DNA of 64,000 nt from contig CAKSTI010000006.1 of the NCBI GenBank assembly GCA_934500705.1, positions 1 through 64,000 of the forward strand, read 5' to 3'. This DNA is from an uncultured Clostridia bacterium. Its GTDB lineage: Bacteria; Bacillota; Clostridia; UMGS1810. The translations under genes were made by a program, and so were the position numbers. The notes below the pieces were generated by a model. That model was given only the letters and a program-made list of their open reading frames with translations, made no database searches and had not been told where the DNA came from. Shown here piece after piece: positions 23,093 to 32,497 of this stretch (its first letter is position 1; the number at the start of each line of letters is the position of its first letter).

Positions 23093-25942
23093 TTAATATA
23101 TAATAATTGCCAAAACGTTCATACTCTTTGTGATGATAACAGCCTCGGAGTTTTCGAGTTCGCTGTCGTCACACGAGATTAAATTCTTAAAATCAGTCTT
23201 ATCCAGGAGGTTATTTTTGCTGTCGTACCTGTATACCTTTGTGACGGTACACATTCCTGTTTTAAGGTACTTTTGGGCAACATTTCCGTTTGCGTAATCG
23301 TCATATGTGAGGTAACTTAAATGCGATGTGTTCTTATTTGCGATTACGCCGTGAGTTATGGAGAACACCGGGGTTTCCGACTCCGCAGTGGAGAAGGAGT
23401 CCGCAAGGAAGGTGCCGTTGTGCATAAGGTAGTACGAAGGCACAACAACACTGCCGTTCTGCCACTTCATCGGGCGTGGGTTGGGGTTAAACGTCTTATC
23501 CTCCACATCGTAGAGCTTTTCCAGATAGCACAGAGTACCGCCTATGGTGTACCAGCGGACGATGTCGCCCTTTTCTATGCCGTCGGTCAGACTGCTGTCG
23601 TCAATGTAGTGCACAACCTCCGCTCCCGTGCGCAGAATTGTGAGATACAGGATATCGCAGCTTTCTCCGTTTGCGGGATTTGTGCCCTTTGTCATTTTGC
23701 TTACAAAGGCGGCGTCGGTGTCGGTGGTGGTGTAAAACGGCGTTCTGGCAAACTGCGTGGTGCCGTTTTCCTCCGCCTCGTCACGGTTGCCGCTGTAACG
23801 GCTGAAATAGTAGTACAGGATTACGTCTGCCGCAATGGCGTCGTCATCTCTGCCGTATGCTTTAACCATATAATACTTGTTGTTTATAAACGACGCTGTG
23901 GTTAAAATCTTAAACCTGCCCTCGTCGGTGCTGTCCCTGGGGATAGCCATTATCTTGGTGTTTGTGCCGATGAAAATACCGGTGTCAAAGCTCTTTGTTT
24001 CCGATGCGTAGTACTTTCTGTTCGGCGTGGTGGTGGTATACATCGGCTTGCCGCCGTCTATCTTGTAGAGGGTGTCCTCGCTCTCTCTGCCGACTTTGTA
24101 GAGAGAATAGTCCGCCTCTCTCTCCGCAGTTTCGTCAAGGCAGGTGTCTACGGAGCTGACCTCGGAGTCATAGCTCAGGCTCATATACACAAGACGTGAA
24201 CGCTCGGCGCTGCCAAGACCCAAGAGCGCCCTTATCTCCGATGCGCTCTTGCCTTTGCAGCGGACGCCGTCTATCTTTACGTCGTCGGCAACACGGTACT
24301 CACCGATTTTGCCGTCGTCTTTAAACACTTTGAGTTTAAGTCCGTTGTCAAATGCGCATCTTTCCGATGCATCGGCTATTATGTAAGCATAAAAGTCCGA
24401 CATATCCGCCTCTTTTTCCATATGAGATACAAGACCTTTGCGGTTTATATACACCGTGTACTCCGAGCCGGGAGTGACGATGCCGTCCGCCTTGTTTTTC
24501 GCCTTGAACTTATCGGTGTAGGAATACTCCGTTTCGTCGTAGGTGTGAATACTTTCGTTGTATGTTTTAACCGTCACGGTGCTGTCGCCGCAGAGGGTTA
24601 CATACGCCTGGGTGAGCTTTTTGCCGCTGACAATGAGCTGACCGCTCTTGCCGTCCAATGAAACCGCCGCCGAAACGGTGGAACCGCTCTCAATCTCCGA
24701 TGCGGACAGGGCGTTGCCCTGCTCATCACGAATGTCGAACAGGTCGGCATCGTCCATACGGACGTTGTTTGCGCTGTCGAACTTGTCTATAATTACGGAA
24801 AAGTCCTTGTTTTCCACAACTCTGTCAAAAATAAGGTCGCTGTACTGCTTTATGAGCACAACGTCGAGCCCGTCCACGGAGTTTTCAATCACCGTGATAC
24901 TGCCGTTGTCGATGTCAAAGAGGCTCTCGTCGTAGCCGCCGTTTCTCACAAGTGCGCCGTTGTAGAGAACGGGCACATTTTTGGCGATTTTGAGCGTGCG
25001 CCTTGAACCGTTTGCGCCTATGTAACTGAGAGTGCCGTCCTTAAATCCGCTAAAATCCTCATCGTCCACAACGGTCATCTTGGTGCCGTAATCCTCAATG
25101 TGGAGCACGGTCGGGATTTTGTCATCGTATTCGTACCTTGCGTACACCTTTACTTCCATACCGATGTAATCCGCCGCATCGGTTGCGCCTGTTTTGTAGA
25201 GCGCACCGCCGATTTTTACATAACCGGTATCGAGCGGACTTCCGCCGTTGAGCGAGGCGTAAGCATTGTCGGTGAGAATACCGTCCTCCTCGAATATGTC
25301 GAGTTTGTCGTATATCAATGTGTTGTTTTTATCCTTTTCGTAGCTTGCCGAGCCGTCCTTGACCGATGAGAGGTTAAGGGGCGCAATCTCTATGGCGTTG
25401 CAGACGAGCTGAACGGCATTGGCAAATGTAACGCTCTGCTCGGTGAGGTCAACGTTTTTGGTAAGCCCAATCTTTGACGCAACGGTGAGAAAGTTGCTCT
25501 CAAATCCGCCCTGCCAGCCGACGTACTCCTCGTAGCCGAGAATACGCAGAAAGATTGTAACCGCCTGTGAGGGCGTGAGGGGGTCGTTGATGCCGAATGC
25601 TCCCGTGCCGTCGCCACGCACTATGCCGTGCTTTGCCGCCGCATCTATGGCGTCACGGTACTCGTAGTTGGGAATGACGTCGGTAAAGGTTTCCGTCATT
25701 TCCACAGACGGCAGCTCCTTTATAAACGTGCGCACCGCCATATCGGTAAACTGAGCTTTGCTCACGGTGTCCGTTTCGCCCGTTATGTCAAATTTAAGTA
25801 TGCCTATATCCCGCAAAAGACTGCATCTGTCGGCAAAACCGCCGTCCGGACTCTGCGCAAGTACCGCAAAGGGGCACATAACGCCGAGTACAAGAGCGAG
25901 CACAAGGAATGTGCAGAGGGCTTTGGTTGATTTAGCTTTCAA
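23093..25942 (-). CDS. Large S-layer-homology (SLH) surface protein
   Basis: A 949-aa exported protein. The signal peptide (ALCTFLVLALVLGVMCPFAV, cleavage near VLAQS) is followed by SLH-type repeats within residues 35-200 (FTDVIPNYEYRDAIDAAAKH, GAFGINDPLTPSQAVTIFLR). These anchor proteins to pyruvylated secondary cell-wall polymer. The remaining 700 residues are a repetitive beta-rich region full of Asp, Tyr and Val with no catalytic motif I recognise. Start ATG 25942 overlaps the previous gene's stop region by 11 bp, so the two SLH proteins are translationally coupled. It probably displays or scaffolds the glycan machinery on the cell surface. Confidence 0.78.
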   Translation of the reverse strand: MKAKSTKALCTFLVLALVLGVMCPFAVLAQSPDGGFADRCSLLRDIGILKFDITGETDTVSKAQFTDMAVRTFIKELPSVEMTETFTDVIPNYEYRDAIDAAAKHGIVRGDGTGAFGINDPLTPSQAVTIFLRILGYEEYVGWQGGFESNFLTVASKIGLTKNVDLTEQSVTFANAVQLVCNAIEIAPLNLSSVKDGSASYEKDKNNTLIYDKLDIFEEDGILTDNAYASLNGGSPLDTGYVKIGGALYKTGATDAADYIGMEVKVYARYEYDDKIPTVLHIEDYGTKMTVVDDEDFSGFKDGTLSYIGANGSRRTLKIAKNVPVLYNGALVRNGGYDESLFDIDNGSITVIENSVDGLDVVLIKQYSDLIFDRVVENKDFSVIIDKFDSANNVRMDDADLFDIRDEQGNALSASEIESGSTVSAAVSLDGKSGQLIVSGKKLTQAYVTLCGDSTVTVKTYNESIHTYDETEYSYTDKFKAKNKADGIVTPGSEYTVYINRKGLVSHMEKEADMSDFYAYIIADASERCAFDNGLKLKVFKDDGKIGEYRVADDVKIDGVRCKGKSASEIRALLGLGSAERSRLVYMSLSYDSEVSSVDTCLDETAEREADYSLYKVGRESEDTLYKIDGGKPMYTTTTPNRKYYASETKSFDTGIFIGTNTKIMAIPRDSTDEGRFKILTTASFINNKYYMVKAYGRDDDAIAADVILYYYFSRYSGNRDEAEENGTTQFARTPFYTTTDTDAAFVSKMTKGTNPANGESCDILYLTILRTGAEVVHYIDDSSLTDGIEKGDIVRWYTIGGTLCYLEKLYDVEDKTFNPNPRPMKWQNGSVVVPSYYLMHNGTFLADSFSTAESETPVFSITHGVIANKNTSHLSYLTYDDYANGNVAQKYLKTGMCTVTKVYRYDSKNNLLDKTDFKNLISCDDSELENSEAVIITKSMNVLAIIIY

Positions 25943-27629
25943 GGTTTATTCCCCCTTTGCCGAGTTTTAATATATTGTGTATAAGGGTTGCCGCCTCGGC
26001 ACGTGTTATGCTGCCGTCGGGGCGGAAGGTGCCGTCTGCGTAGCCGGAGATTATTCCGCTGTCTTTGAGCGAATACACGGCGCTCTTAGCATAATCCGCA
26101 ATGTCCGCATCGTCCGCAAACGGTGATAAAGTTACGTTTTCTGCCTTTATCAGCCTTGCGATGATTACCGCCGCATCTTGCCTTGTTACCGCTCTGCCTG
26201 CGCCGAACTCGGTATCCGATATTCCGCCGATAACGCCGTTGGACGAGAGTATGCGCACATACTTTGCGAACCAGTCGCTGTCGTTTACGTCGTTAAAGCT
26301 CTTTGCTCCGCCGTTTTCGGTCAGGGCAAATGCCAGTGAGCAGATTTTGGCAAATTCCTCACGCTTGATGCTGTCGCCGGGCAGGAACCTGCCGTCGGAG
26401 CCGTTTATCACTCCGCACTTTGAAAGTGCGGTAATTGCCGTCTTTGCCCAGTCATAGCCGCCGAGGTCGGAATATGTAATCTCCGTTTTATCGGGCGTGG
26501 GGGTAACCGTCGGCGTTGACGGACCGCTTATGCTGACGGAGCCGCCTTTGCCGCCGCTTGTTTTGCCTCCGCCGCCACCGCCTCCGGATGATGAGGAGTC
26601 TTTTTCGTCCTCCGCCTTTTTCTCGGCGTCGGCTATGCACTTTTTAACCGCAGTGTGGAAGTCGTCAAGGCTGACAATGTTCTCCGACTCGCCTAAAAAC
26701 GCTCCGTAAAAAGCGGTTTTCTTTGTAAGTGCGTTAAACCTTTTAAGGTCGCTGTCCGGTATGCTGAAAAGATTATCGTCCGCAAAGAGCACTTCGAGGT
26801 CATAGATATTGTCCACGTTGTTTTCGAGGTATGCCCTGAGCGACATAGCGTATATCTCGTCCTTAACCGAGCTGTAATCTCCCGTGTTAAACAGCGCTAT
26901 GATGTGTGCGCCGAGGGAGTGGGTGTTTATAAACTGCGCTATCTCTGCGTAATCCTCGCCGAGAGCGTCCATATATTCGTTAAACATACGGCTCTTGTCC
27001 TCTGCGCTCAGGCTCTCCGTGGTAAGACCGACGTTGAACACTGCGTCCGAGAAGTTGGCACGCACCTGCGCTTTGCTGCCGTTCGGTGCGCCCTTCATTG
27101 CAGCTATGAGAACCCTTTGCTTTTCGCCGTCCGTAAACTGGTTGAACAGCGAGAGGTCAACGCCCATATATCCGCTGTACTTTTGCATAAAGGAGCCCAT
27201 CTCGCCGACGTCCTCCGTCTTTGCGATTTCGTTAAACTTGCCGACTGTTCCGTCGGTGTAGTCGGCGTCGCCCTCGTATATTTTGCCGTAAGCACTGTAT
27301 ATGGTGATGTGGCAGGGCTTTTCCTCCGACTTCATAATAAAGTCGAGGTCAAACGTGCCGTCGTCGTTGGTGCACACTTGGTTTACATAAAGTCTTTCGC
27401 CCGTTTCGCCGTCGCTCAATGCCACAGAGAGCCAGAGCGGATAATACGGCGAATAGCTCTTAATCTGCTCCGGCTCAAATCCGAGCGAGGCGAGGTCTGC
27501 CGTGCCGGAAAGATGAGCACGCAGTCCGTCGGAGCTTACCGTAATCTGTGCGCCGCAGTCCGCAAATGCGGACGACACGCATATGAGTGCAGAGAGCGCA
27601 GAGAGCGCCAAAAATCTGTAAATTCTCAT
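25932..27629 (-). CDS. SLH-domain surface protein with Gly/Ser linker
   Basis: A 565-aa exported protein. The signal peptide MRIYRFLALSALSALICVSS cleaves near AFADC. About 350 residues of unrecognised N-terminal domain start with ITVSSDGLRAHLSG. A low-complexity linker GGGGGGGKTSGGKGG and a Pro/Thr stretch follow, then three C-terminal SLH repeats (YDWAKTAITALSKCGVINGS, FNDVNDSDWFAKYVRILSSN, YAKSAVYSLKDSGIISGYAD). ATG 27629 is chosen because the signal peptide starts there; the longer frame reads into the upstream permease. It lies 5 nt after the permease gene, so it is part of the transporter operon. Role: surface-anchored binding or structural partner. Confidence 0.8.
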   Translation of the reverse strand: MRIYRFLALSALSALICVSSAFADCGAQITVSSDGLRAHLSGTADLASLGFEPEQIKSYSPYYPLWLSVALSDGETGERLYVNQVCTNDDGTFDLDFIMKSEEKPCHITIYSAYGKIYEGDADYTDGTVGKFNEIAKTEDVGEMGSFMQKYSGYMGVDLSLFNQFTDGEKQRVLIAAMKGAPNGSKAQVRANFSDAVFNVGLTTESLSAEDKSRMFNEYMDALGEDYAEIAQFINTHSLGAHIIALFNTGDYSSVKDEIYAMSLRAYLENNVDNIYDLEVLFADDNLFSIPDSDLKRFNALTKKTAFYGAFLGESENIVSLDDFHTAVKKCIADAEKKAEDEKDSSSSGGGGGGGKTSGGKGGSVSISGPSTPTVTPTPDKTEITYSDLGGYDWAKTAITALSKCGVINGSDGRFLPGDSIKREEFAKICSLAFALTENGGAKSFNDVNDSDWFAKYVRILSSNGVIGGISDTEFGAGRAVTRQDAAVIIARLIKAENVTLSPFADDADIADYAKSAVYSLKDSGIISGYADGTFRPDGSITRAEAATLIHNILKLGKGGINLES

Positions 27630-27634
27630 TTTCT

Positions 27635-28486
27635 CTATCCTTTCACTGCGCCGGCAGTCATTCCCGACACAAAGTATTTGTTTGCAACCGTGTATGCAAC
27701 GAGCACGGGAACTATTGCAACCGCCATACCGGCAAACATCAGGTTCCACTGCGACACCGCACCGCCGGAGGTTTTAAGCTCAACAATTCCGGCAACAAGC
27801 GTCTTTTGCGACGGCATACCCATTGTGAATATTGATGGCATAAGGTACTCGTTCCACGATGCCTGAAAGGAGAGTATGCCTATGGTTGCAAGTATCGGCA
27901 TCAAAAGCGGAGCTATTATCCTGGTAAAAATTCTGAAATAGTCGCACCCGTCAATCCTTGCCGCCTCGTCCATCTCCTTGGGAAGTGCGGCGATGTAGCC
28001 ACGGACAAGGTACATATTGACTATCGGTATGCCGAAAAATTTAAGCGCCATCAGTCCGAACAGCGAGCGGTTAAGCCCCACCAGACTTAAAATCTGAAAC
28101 TTGGGATAAATGGTGATTGTTCCCATATTTATAAACATCAGCGATGCGAACACCGCAAATATTGCCTTTTTGCCCGGAAAGTTGCCACGTGCAAACACAT
28201 ATCCGCACACCGACGAAAGCACGAGGTTTATAACCACGCTGAAAAGCGTATAGTATGTGCTGTTCCACAGCATACGCAAAACGTCAAAGCTGTCGGAGGT
28301 AAAGATGTCTATGTAGTTTTGAAACGTAAATTCCTTTGGGATTAAGTTTTCGGGCGACGCCATTATCTCTATGTTCGTCTTGAACGAACTCATTATGCAG
28401 TAGACCACCGGCACAAGCGTAACAAACGCAACCAGTGCAAGCACAAGGTACGACACTGCCGCCGTCCGCCTTTTTTTGTTTATCAT
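27635..28486 (-). CDS. Carbohydrate ABC transporter permease (MalG-type)
   Basis: A 283-aa inner-membrane protein with six spans. The coupling loop is EMDEAARIDGCDYFRIFTRI, the EAA motif that docks the ATPase, and the C-terminal segment carries QWNLMFAGMAVAIVPVLVAY. It matches the MalG/CUT1 permease subfamily for oligosaccharides. It pairs with the permease gene 25 bp upstream. No ATP-binding subunit is in the cluster, which is common for CUT1 systems served by a shared MsmK-type ATPase. Confidence 0.93.
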   Translation of the reverse strand: MINKKRRTAAVSYLVLALVAFVTLVPVVYCIMSSFKTNIEIMASPENLIPKEFTFQNYIDIFTSDSFDVLRMLWNSTYYTLFSVVINLVLSSVCGYVFARGNFPGKKAIFAVFASLMFINMGTITIYPKFQILSLVGLNRSLFGLMALKFFGIPIVNMYLVRGYIAALPKEMDEAARIDGCDYFRIFTRIIAPLLMPILATIGILSFQASWNEYLMPSIFTMGMPSQKTLVAGIVELKTSGGAVSQWNLMFAGMAVAIVPVLVAYTVANKYFVSGMTAGAVKG

Positions 28487-28511
28487 TCAAATCCACCTTT
28501 CGAGTGCCTCA

Positions 28512-29438
28512 TCAATAGATTTCCGACATTTTTTTGCTCAGCTTGTTGTACCCTATTGCAATCAGGCACATAAGGATTGACGTTATGAACGAGAGCGCAC
28601 AGCCGTAACCCAGATTGATGACCGAGCCGGCAATTCCGGGGGTATACTTTGCAAGCAGATACGACATAACCGTGTGCGTAGCTCCGCCCGGCGCACCGCC
28701 CGTCATTACATACACGTACTCGCCCGTGTGCAGTGTGCCGTTTATGGAGAGCAGCAGTATTATCTGCATAACCGGCGCCATAAGCGGCAGCTGAATTTTA
28801 ACAAACGTCTGCCAGCGTGTAGCTCCGTCAATCTCCGCCGCCTCGTAGCAGTCCTCCGGTACGTTGTTGAGGGCGGCTATAAAGTAGATTACGTTTATGC
28901 CGAACGTGTGCCACACACTGCCCACAACCAGAACGGTTAGCGAGGCAAAGGGCGAGCCGAACCACTCGACAGGCTCCTTTATGAGTTTGCACAGCTTTAA
29001 GATATGGTTTATGTAACCGTGCACGTCAAACATATTAAACAGCACAACCGCCATAAGTGCCATACTGATTACGTTTGGCAGAAAGAACACACTTCTGAAA
29101 AATCCCGTTCCACGCAGTTTCTGATTTAAAATCAGAGCCAGAAAAAGCGCAAGAACCATCTCTATGGGCACCTTATACAAGGTGAACTTAAACGTTGTGA
29201 GCCAGGTTGACCAGTAGATTTTGTCGGTAAAGACCGACACTATGTTTTCAAGCCCCACAAACTTTGTGTTCTCACGGATACCGTCGTAGCTGAAAAACGA
29301 AAGTCCCATTGCCCACAAAAGCGGATAGAGCGTAAACACGAAAAATCCGATGAGCGGCAGTCCGAGCATAACGTAGTTTTGCCACTCGTCGCCGTACCTG
29401 GTGTAATTTGCAATTTTCTTTTTGCGTACAGATGTCAT
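28512..29438 (-). CDS. Sugar ABC transporter permease (MalF/LplB-type)
   Basis: A 308-aa CUT1 permease with six spans. Markers are LPLIGFFVFTLYPLLWAMGL near the N-terminus and the coupling loop PEDCYEAAEIDGATRWQTFV. The segment YVMTGGAPGGATHTVMSYLL is typical of LplB/YtcP-like permeases. It forms the heterodimeric channel with the downstream permease. It is 10 bp after the solute-binding lipoprotein gene, so a single transcript is likely. Confidence 0.93.
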   Translation of the reverse strand: MTSVRKKKIANYTRYGDEWQNYVMLGLPLIGFFVFTLYPLLWAMGLSFFSYDGIRENTKFVGLENIVSVFTDKIYWSTWLTTFKFTLYKVPIEMVLALFLALILNQKLRGTGFFRSVFFLPNVISMALMAVVLFNMFDVHGYINHILKLCKLIKEPVEWFGSPFASLTVLVVGSVWHTFGINVIYFIAALNNVPEDCYEAAEIDGATRWQTFVKIQLPLMAPVMQIILLLSINGTLHTGEYVYVMTGGAPGGATHTVMSYLLAKYTPGIAGSVINLGYGCALSFITSILMCLIAIGYNKLSKKMSEIY

Positions 29439-29448
29439 TTTTCACCAA

Positions 29449-30822
29449 TCACTTTCGTTTAGTGTCCCATTTTTCCAGTATAAACTGCTTGCCGTCGTAT
29501 TCGGGGTGAGCCTCCTGGTAGGCGTCTATCTCCTTGTTTACGAGGTCGGCATATTCCTTTAAGAGCGTATCTATGCTCTTGCCGTTATTCCAGATGTCGT
29601 TTATAAAGCGGTCGGAGAACGACTGATACTTTGAAACGTCAAACTTTCTCGAAACGGGGTTTATGGTACTTATTTCGGTGAGCGAGGCAAAGTCCTTCCA
29701 GTTTTTCATATCGGAGCTTACCTTGGTGCTCTCGACAATGCTGCTGTCTATGGGCAGACCTTTGCCGGTTTTATACTGCTCTTTGGCAATCTTGTCGCTG
29801 TTTAAGAACTTCATAACTTCCATTATAGCCTCAGGGCTTACCCTGTCTTTGAGGGCGCTGTTGATGTAGGGCGTGTAGGAAAGTGTGTAGAGCTGTTTGT
29901 ACTGCGGCTCCTTGTCAAGCGACGGCAGAGGTGCAACGCCCCAGTCGCACTTTGCGGGGAACTGGCTTGTAAGAACACCGTAGTCGTAAGATGCGCCGAG
30001 CTTCATACCGATGTCGCCCTCGGCAAAGCGTGCCCTTGCGGAGTCGTTGTCGAGTGTTTCCGCTCCGGGGAAGTAGCTCTTGTCCTTCTTAATTCCTGTA
30101 TACATTTCCATAACAGGCTTTAAGGCGCTGTAATCGTAATATCCCGTTGTGGGGTCGTAGCCTATGTTGCCGACGTCGGTCTGCATAAGGGCACGAATGT
30201 CGTTTTCAAAGAATGTTCCCCACTTCATAGGGATAATTATGCCGTATTTTCCCTTTTCGGCGTTTGTGAGTTTCTTGGCGTCCTCACGCAGTTCGGCGTA
30301 GGTTTTCGGCGGTTTTGCCTCGCCGTTTTCGTCAACTATGCCCGCCTTTTTGAACATATCTTTATTATACAGGAGCGCTCTTGTGGTTGCGCCGTATTTG
30401 CGGATAACGGTGTAGGTTTTGCCGTTCATTGTGTTTACGGTTTCTCTGAGCATACCGTCAAACTGCTTTATGTAGTCCTCGCCGCCCGGCAAGTCCTCGT
30501 AGGCAAGCAGACTGCCGTTTGACGACAGCTTTAAAAAGTCGCAGGTTTCAAACAAATCGGGTGCCTGTCCCGACTGATAACCCAGGTCAATCATTGTAGA
30601 GGACATATCGCTCTTTATAACGTAATTGATTTTTACGCCGAGCTGTGCGCCTTTGGTTGAGTTAAATTCGTCAATGGTTGATGTCATAATGTCTTTGTCG
30701 TGGGCGTTGAACGTCCAATAGGTGATTGTCTGCACTTCCTTGGTGTTCGCCTTCTCCTTGCCGCAGCCGGCAAAGGAAAGCGCAAGGCTTGCTGCCAATA
30801 ATAACGAAAGAACTTTTTTCAT
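29449..30822 (-). CDS. Sugar ABC transporter solute-binding lipoprotein
   Basis: A 457-aa extracellular solute-binding protein (family 1). The lipoprotein signal MKKVLSLLLAASLALSFAGC has its lipobox Cys at residue 20. The typical early stretch ITYWTFNAHDKDIMTSTIDE follows, and Trp/Tyr-rich sugar-site segments come later. ATG 30822 follows GGAGG at a good distance. First gene of the glycan-uptake operon. It binds an oligosaccharide outside the cell, identity unknown, and delivers it to the two permeases. Confidence 0.93.
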   Translation of the reverse strand: MKKVLSLLLAASLALSFAGCGKEKANTKEVQTITYWTFNAHDKDIMTSTIDEFNSTKGAQLGVKINYVIKSDMSSTMIDLGYQSGQAPDLFETCDFLKLSSNGSLLAYEDLPGGEDYIKQFDGMLRETVNTMNGKTYTVIRKYGATTRALLYNKDMFKKAGIVDENGEAKPPKTYAELREDAKKLTNAEKGKYGIIIPMKWGTFFENDIRALMQTDVGNIGYDPTTGYYDYSALKPVMEMYTGIKKDKSYFPGAETLDNDSARARFAEGDIGMKLGASYDYGVLTSQFPAKCDWGVAPLPSLDKEPQYKQLYTLSYTPYINSALKDRVSPEAIMEVMKFLNSDKIAKEQYKTGKGLPIDSSIVESTKVSSDMKNWKDFASLTEISTINPVSRKFDVSKYQSFSDRFINDIWNNGKSIDTLLKEYADLVNKEIDAYQEAHPEYDGKQFILEKWDTKRK

Positions 30823-30844
30823 CTTATAACCTCCGTACAAAATT

Positions 30845-30873
30845 TATATATCACTGTAAAAATGATAGCACAA
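30845..30873 (-). promoter_or_regulatory. Probable promoter of the ABC transporter operon
   Basis: Minus-strand TTGTGC (30868-30873), 17 bp, TATATA (30845-30850), just before the lipoprotein gene. The imperfect -35 fits a promoter that needs an activator, possibly the orphan response regulator. Confidence 0.5.
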
Positions 30874-30904
30874 TTTATTAATTCTGCATAGTAATTATTT
30901 TTCC

Positions 30905-30933
30905 ACAAAAAATGTTGGGGTTTTCTCCAACAT
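30905..30933 (-). other. Hairpin with T run between divergent genes
   Basis: ATGTTGG (30912-30918) and CCAACAT (30927-30933) form a stem followed on the minus strand by six T (complement of 30906-30911). If transcription toward the ABC operon starts upstream of it, this is an attenuator; otherwise it only blocks stray antisense transcription. No good minus-strand promoter is seen upstream of it. Confidence 0.45.
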
Positions 30934-30945
30934 ATTTAAAAACAC

Positions 30946-30974
30946 TTGAATTATATTTTAAGCGGTGTTATACT
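30946..30974 (+). promoter_or_regulatory. Promoter of the histidine kinase gene
   Basis: TTGAAT (30946-30951), 17 bp, TATACT (30969-30974) on the plus strand, giving a short leader of about 20 nt. Confidence 0.78.
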
Positions 30975-31000
30975 GATTAAAAAAGAACGGAGAAACGGCA

Positions 31001-32497
31001 ATGATTTTTATATATCTTACCATTATAATGCTCATTTTCACCTTTGCGCTTTTCAGAGGAAAAAATATGCTTTACTGGTCGCTCGGAGGCTACCTCATAA
31101 GCTCGGCGATAATACTTATTTCGCTTTTGATATACAACATTATAATATCCGTCAACTACTCTCTGCCGTCAAACATTTTGGAGCGTGCCGGGTACGGACT
31201 TATTTTCTACCTGCGTCTGCACGTGAGCGACATTGTGACGCTGTATAACTTCGGCAATCTCCTGCTTTTGTCATCGTCGGTTATATTTCTCATTATCTCG
31301 GACAAAAAGGTCACGCCGTGGCGGATTGCGCTCTTTGTTCCGCCCGTTTTGTATTTTGTAATAAACCACCCCAGGGTAAAGTATCACCTGTGGAATTTGA
31401 GTATGCTCCGTGGCAGCGGAAATCCGTTTGAAAAGATAGTTATACTAAACAGCGTACTTCTCATAATCTACTTTTTAATCCCCATAATTCAGCTTGCACG
31501 CCAGTACCTTAAAACGCACATTTTTTCCAAAAAGAAATATGCCCTCAGCACCGCCGTATACATTGCCGTAATAGAGATTACTATGGCGCTCGTGCTCCAC
31601 GGCGACTCGTACTCCAACTACTACCCCCTGCGCTACAACATCAACTCTCTGCCGCTGCACACGGAGGCGGAAAACGCAATAGCTCCGCTGTTTTCGATGC
31701 AGCTTAAATACACACAGCTTATTATGGCGTTTGCACTTGTGGTACTGCTCTATATTTTTACCTGCTGCGACTTTTCGCTGACGTTTAACGTAAACTCACG
31801 CCGTCACTCCAAGATGCAGAGGGAAAACGACGAGATGTTAAAGACAATTTTCCACACGTACAAAAACGCCTTCTTTGCCATAGAACGGTTTGAAAATATG
31901 CTGGAAAGCAACATCGGCGGCGAAAACAAAAACCCTGCGATAGCAGATGCGGCGCTCAGGCAAATCAAAGACATATCGCACACCTACTATATTAATTCAA
32001 AAAAGATGATAAACAGCGTGGTTCTGACCTACGACTTTAACTGCGAAAAAACAAAAGTGGACTTAAAGGAGCTTTTAAACAAAACCCTGCTCCAATTTGA
32101 GGGCGGAAAAACAATTAATGTAGAAAAGGTTTACCCCTCCGAAACCGTGTTTGTAAACGCAAACTCCGCCGCACTGACCGAGGCGTTTACCAATATTTTA
32201 AACAACGCCGTCGACGCAACCGAGGAGAGAGAAAACCCCACCGTGCGCATATCCGTTTTTCTTGAAGGGAAGCAGGCTGTCATAAACTTCTATGACAACG
32301 GCTGCGGAATAGAAAGAAATGAAATTAAAAACATATTCAGACCGCTCTATTCAAAAAAGAGCAGTTCCAACAACTTTGGAATAGGGCTTTCGTCCGCCCT
32401 CAAAACCATAACATACCATTCGGGAACAATTCTGTGCAAATCAAAACCCGGCGAATACACCGTGTTTCAGGTTATTCTGCCGGTCTTAAAACTCTAA
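31001..32497 (+). CDS. Membrane sensor histidine kinase (orphan)
   Basis: A 498-aa protein. Six to seven membrane segments fill the first 260 residues, with an external loop rich in Tyr and Asn near residues 205-235. A helical dimerisation region with candidate phosphoacceptor His in TIFHTYKNAFFAIERFENM follows. The GHKL ATPase domain has N-box AFTNILNNAVDATEE, G1 FYDNGCGIE and G2 NNFGIGLSSALKTI. Ribosome binding site GGAG precedes ATG 31001. No response regulator is adjacent. The one at 14793 is the only unpaired regulator in the window, which suggests the pair bracket the cluster they control. Its 3' end overlaps the convergent radC-like gene by 12 bp. Confidence 0.87.
   Translation: MIFIYLTIIMLIFTFALFRGKNMLYWSLGGYLISSAIILISLLIYNIIISVNYSLPSNILERAGYGLIFYLRLHVSDIVTLYNFGNLLLLSSSVIFLIISDKKVTPWRIALFVPPVLYFVINHPRVKYHLWNLSMLRGSGNPFEKIVILNSVLLIIYFLIPIIQLARQYLKTHIFSKKKYALSTAVYIAVIEITMALVLHGDSYSNYYPLRYNINSLPLHTEAENAIAPLFSMQLKYTQLIMAFALVVLLYIFTCCDFSLTFNVNSRRHSKMQRENDEMLKTIFHTYKNAFFAIERFENMLESNIGGENKNPAIADAALRQIKDISHTYYINSKKMINSVVLTYDFNCEKTKVDLKELLNKTLLQFEGGKTINVEKVYPSETVFVNANSAALTEAFTNILNNAVDATEERENPTVRISVFLEGKQAVINFYDNGCGIERNEIKNIFRPLYSKKSSSNNFGIGLSSALKTITYHSGTILCKSKPGEYTVFQVILPVLKL

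Noticed and set aside
26904..27866. 320-residue plus-strand open frame opposite the SLH protein
   Set aside because: Shadow of the minus-strand SLH and permease genes, which have signal peptide, SLH repeats and operon context.
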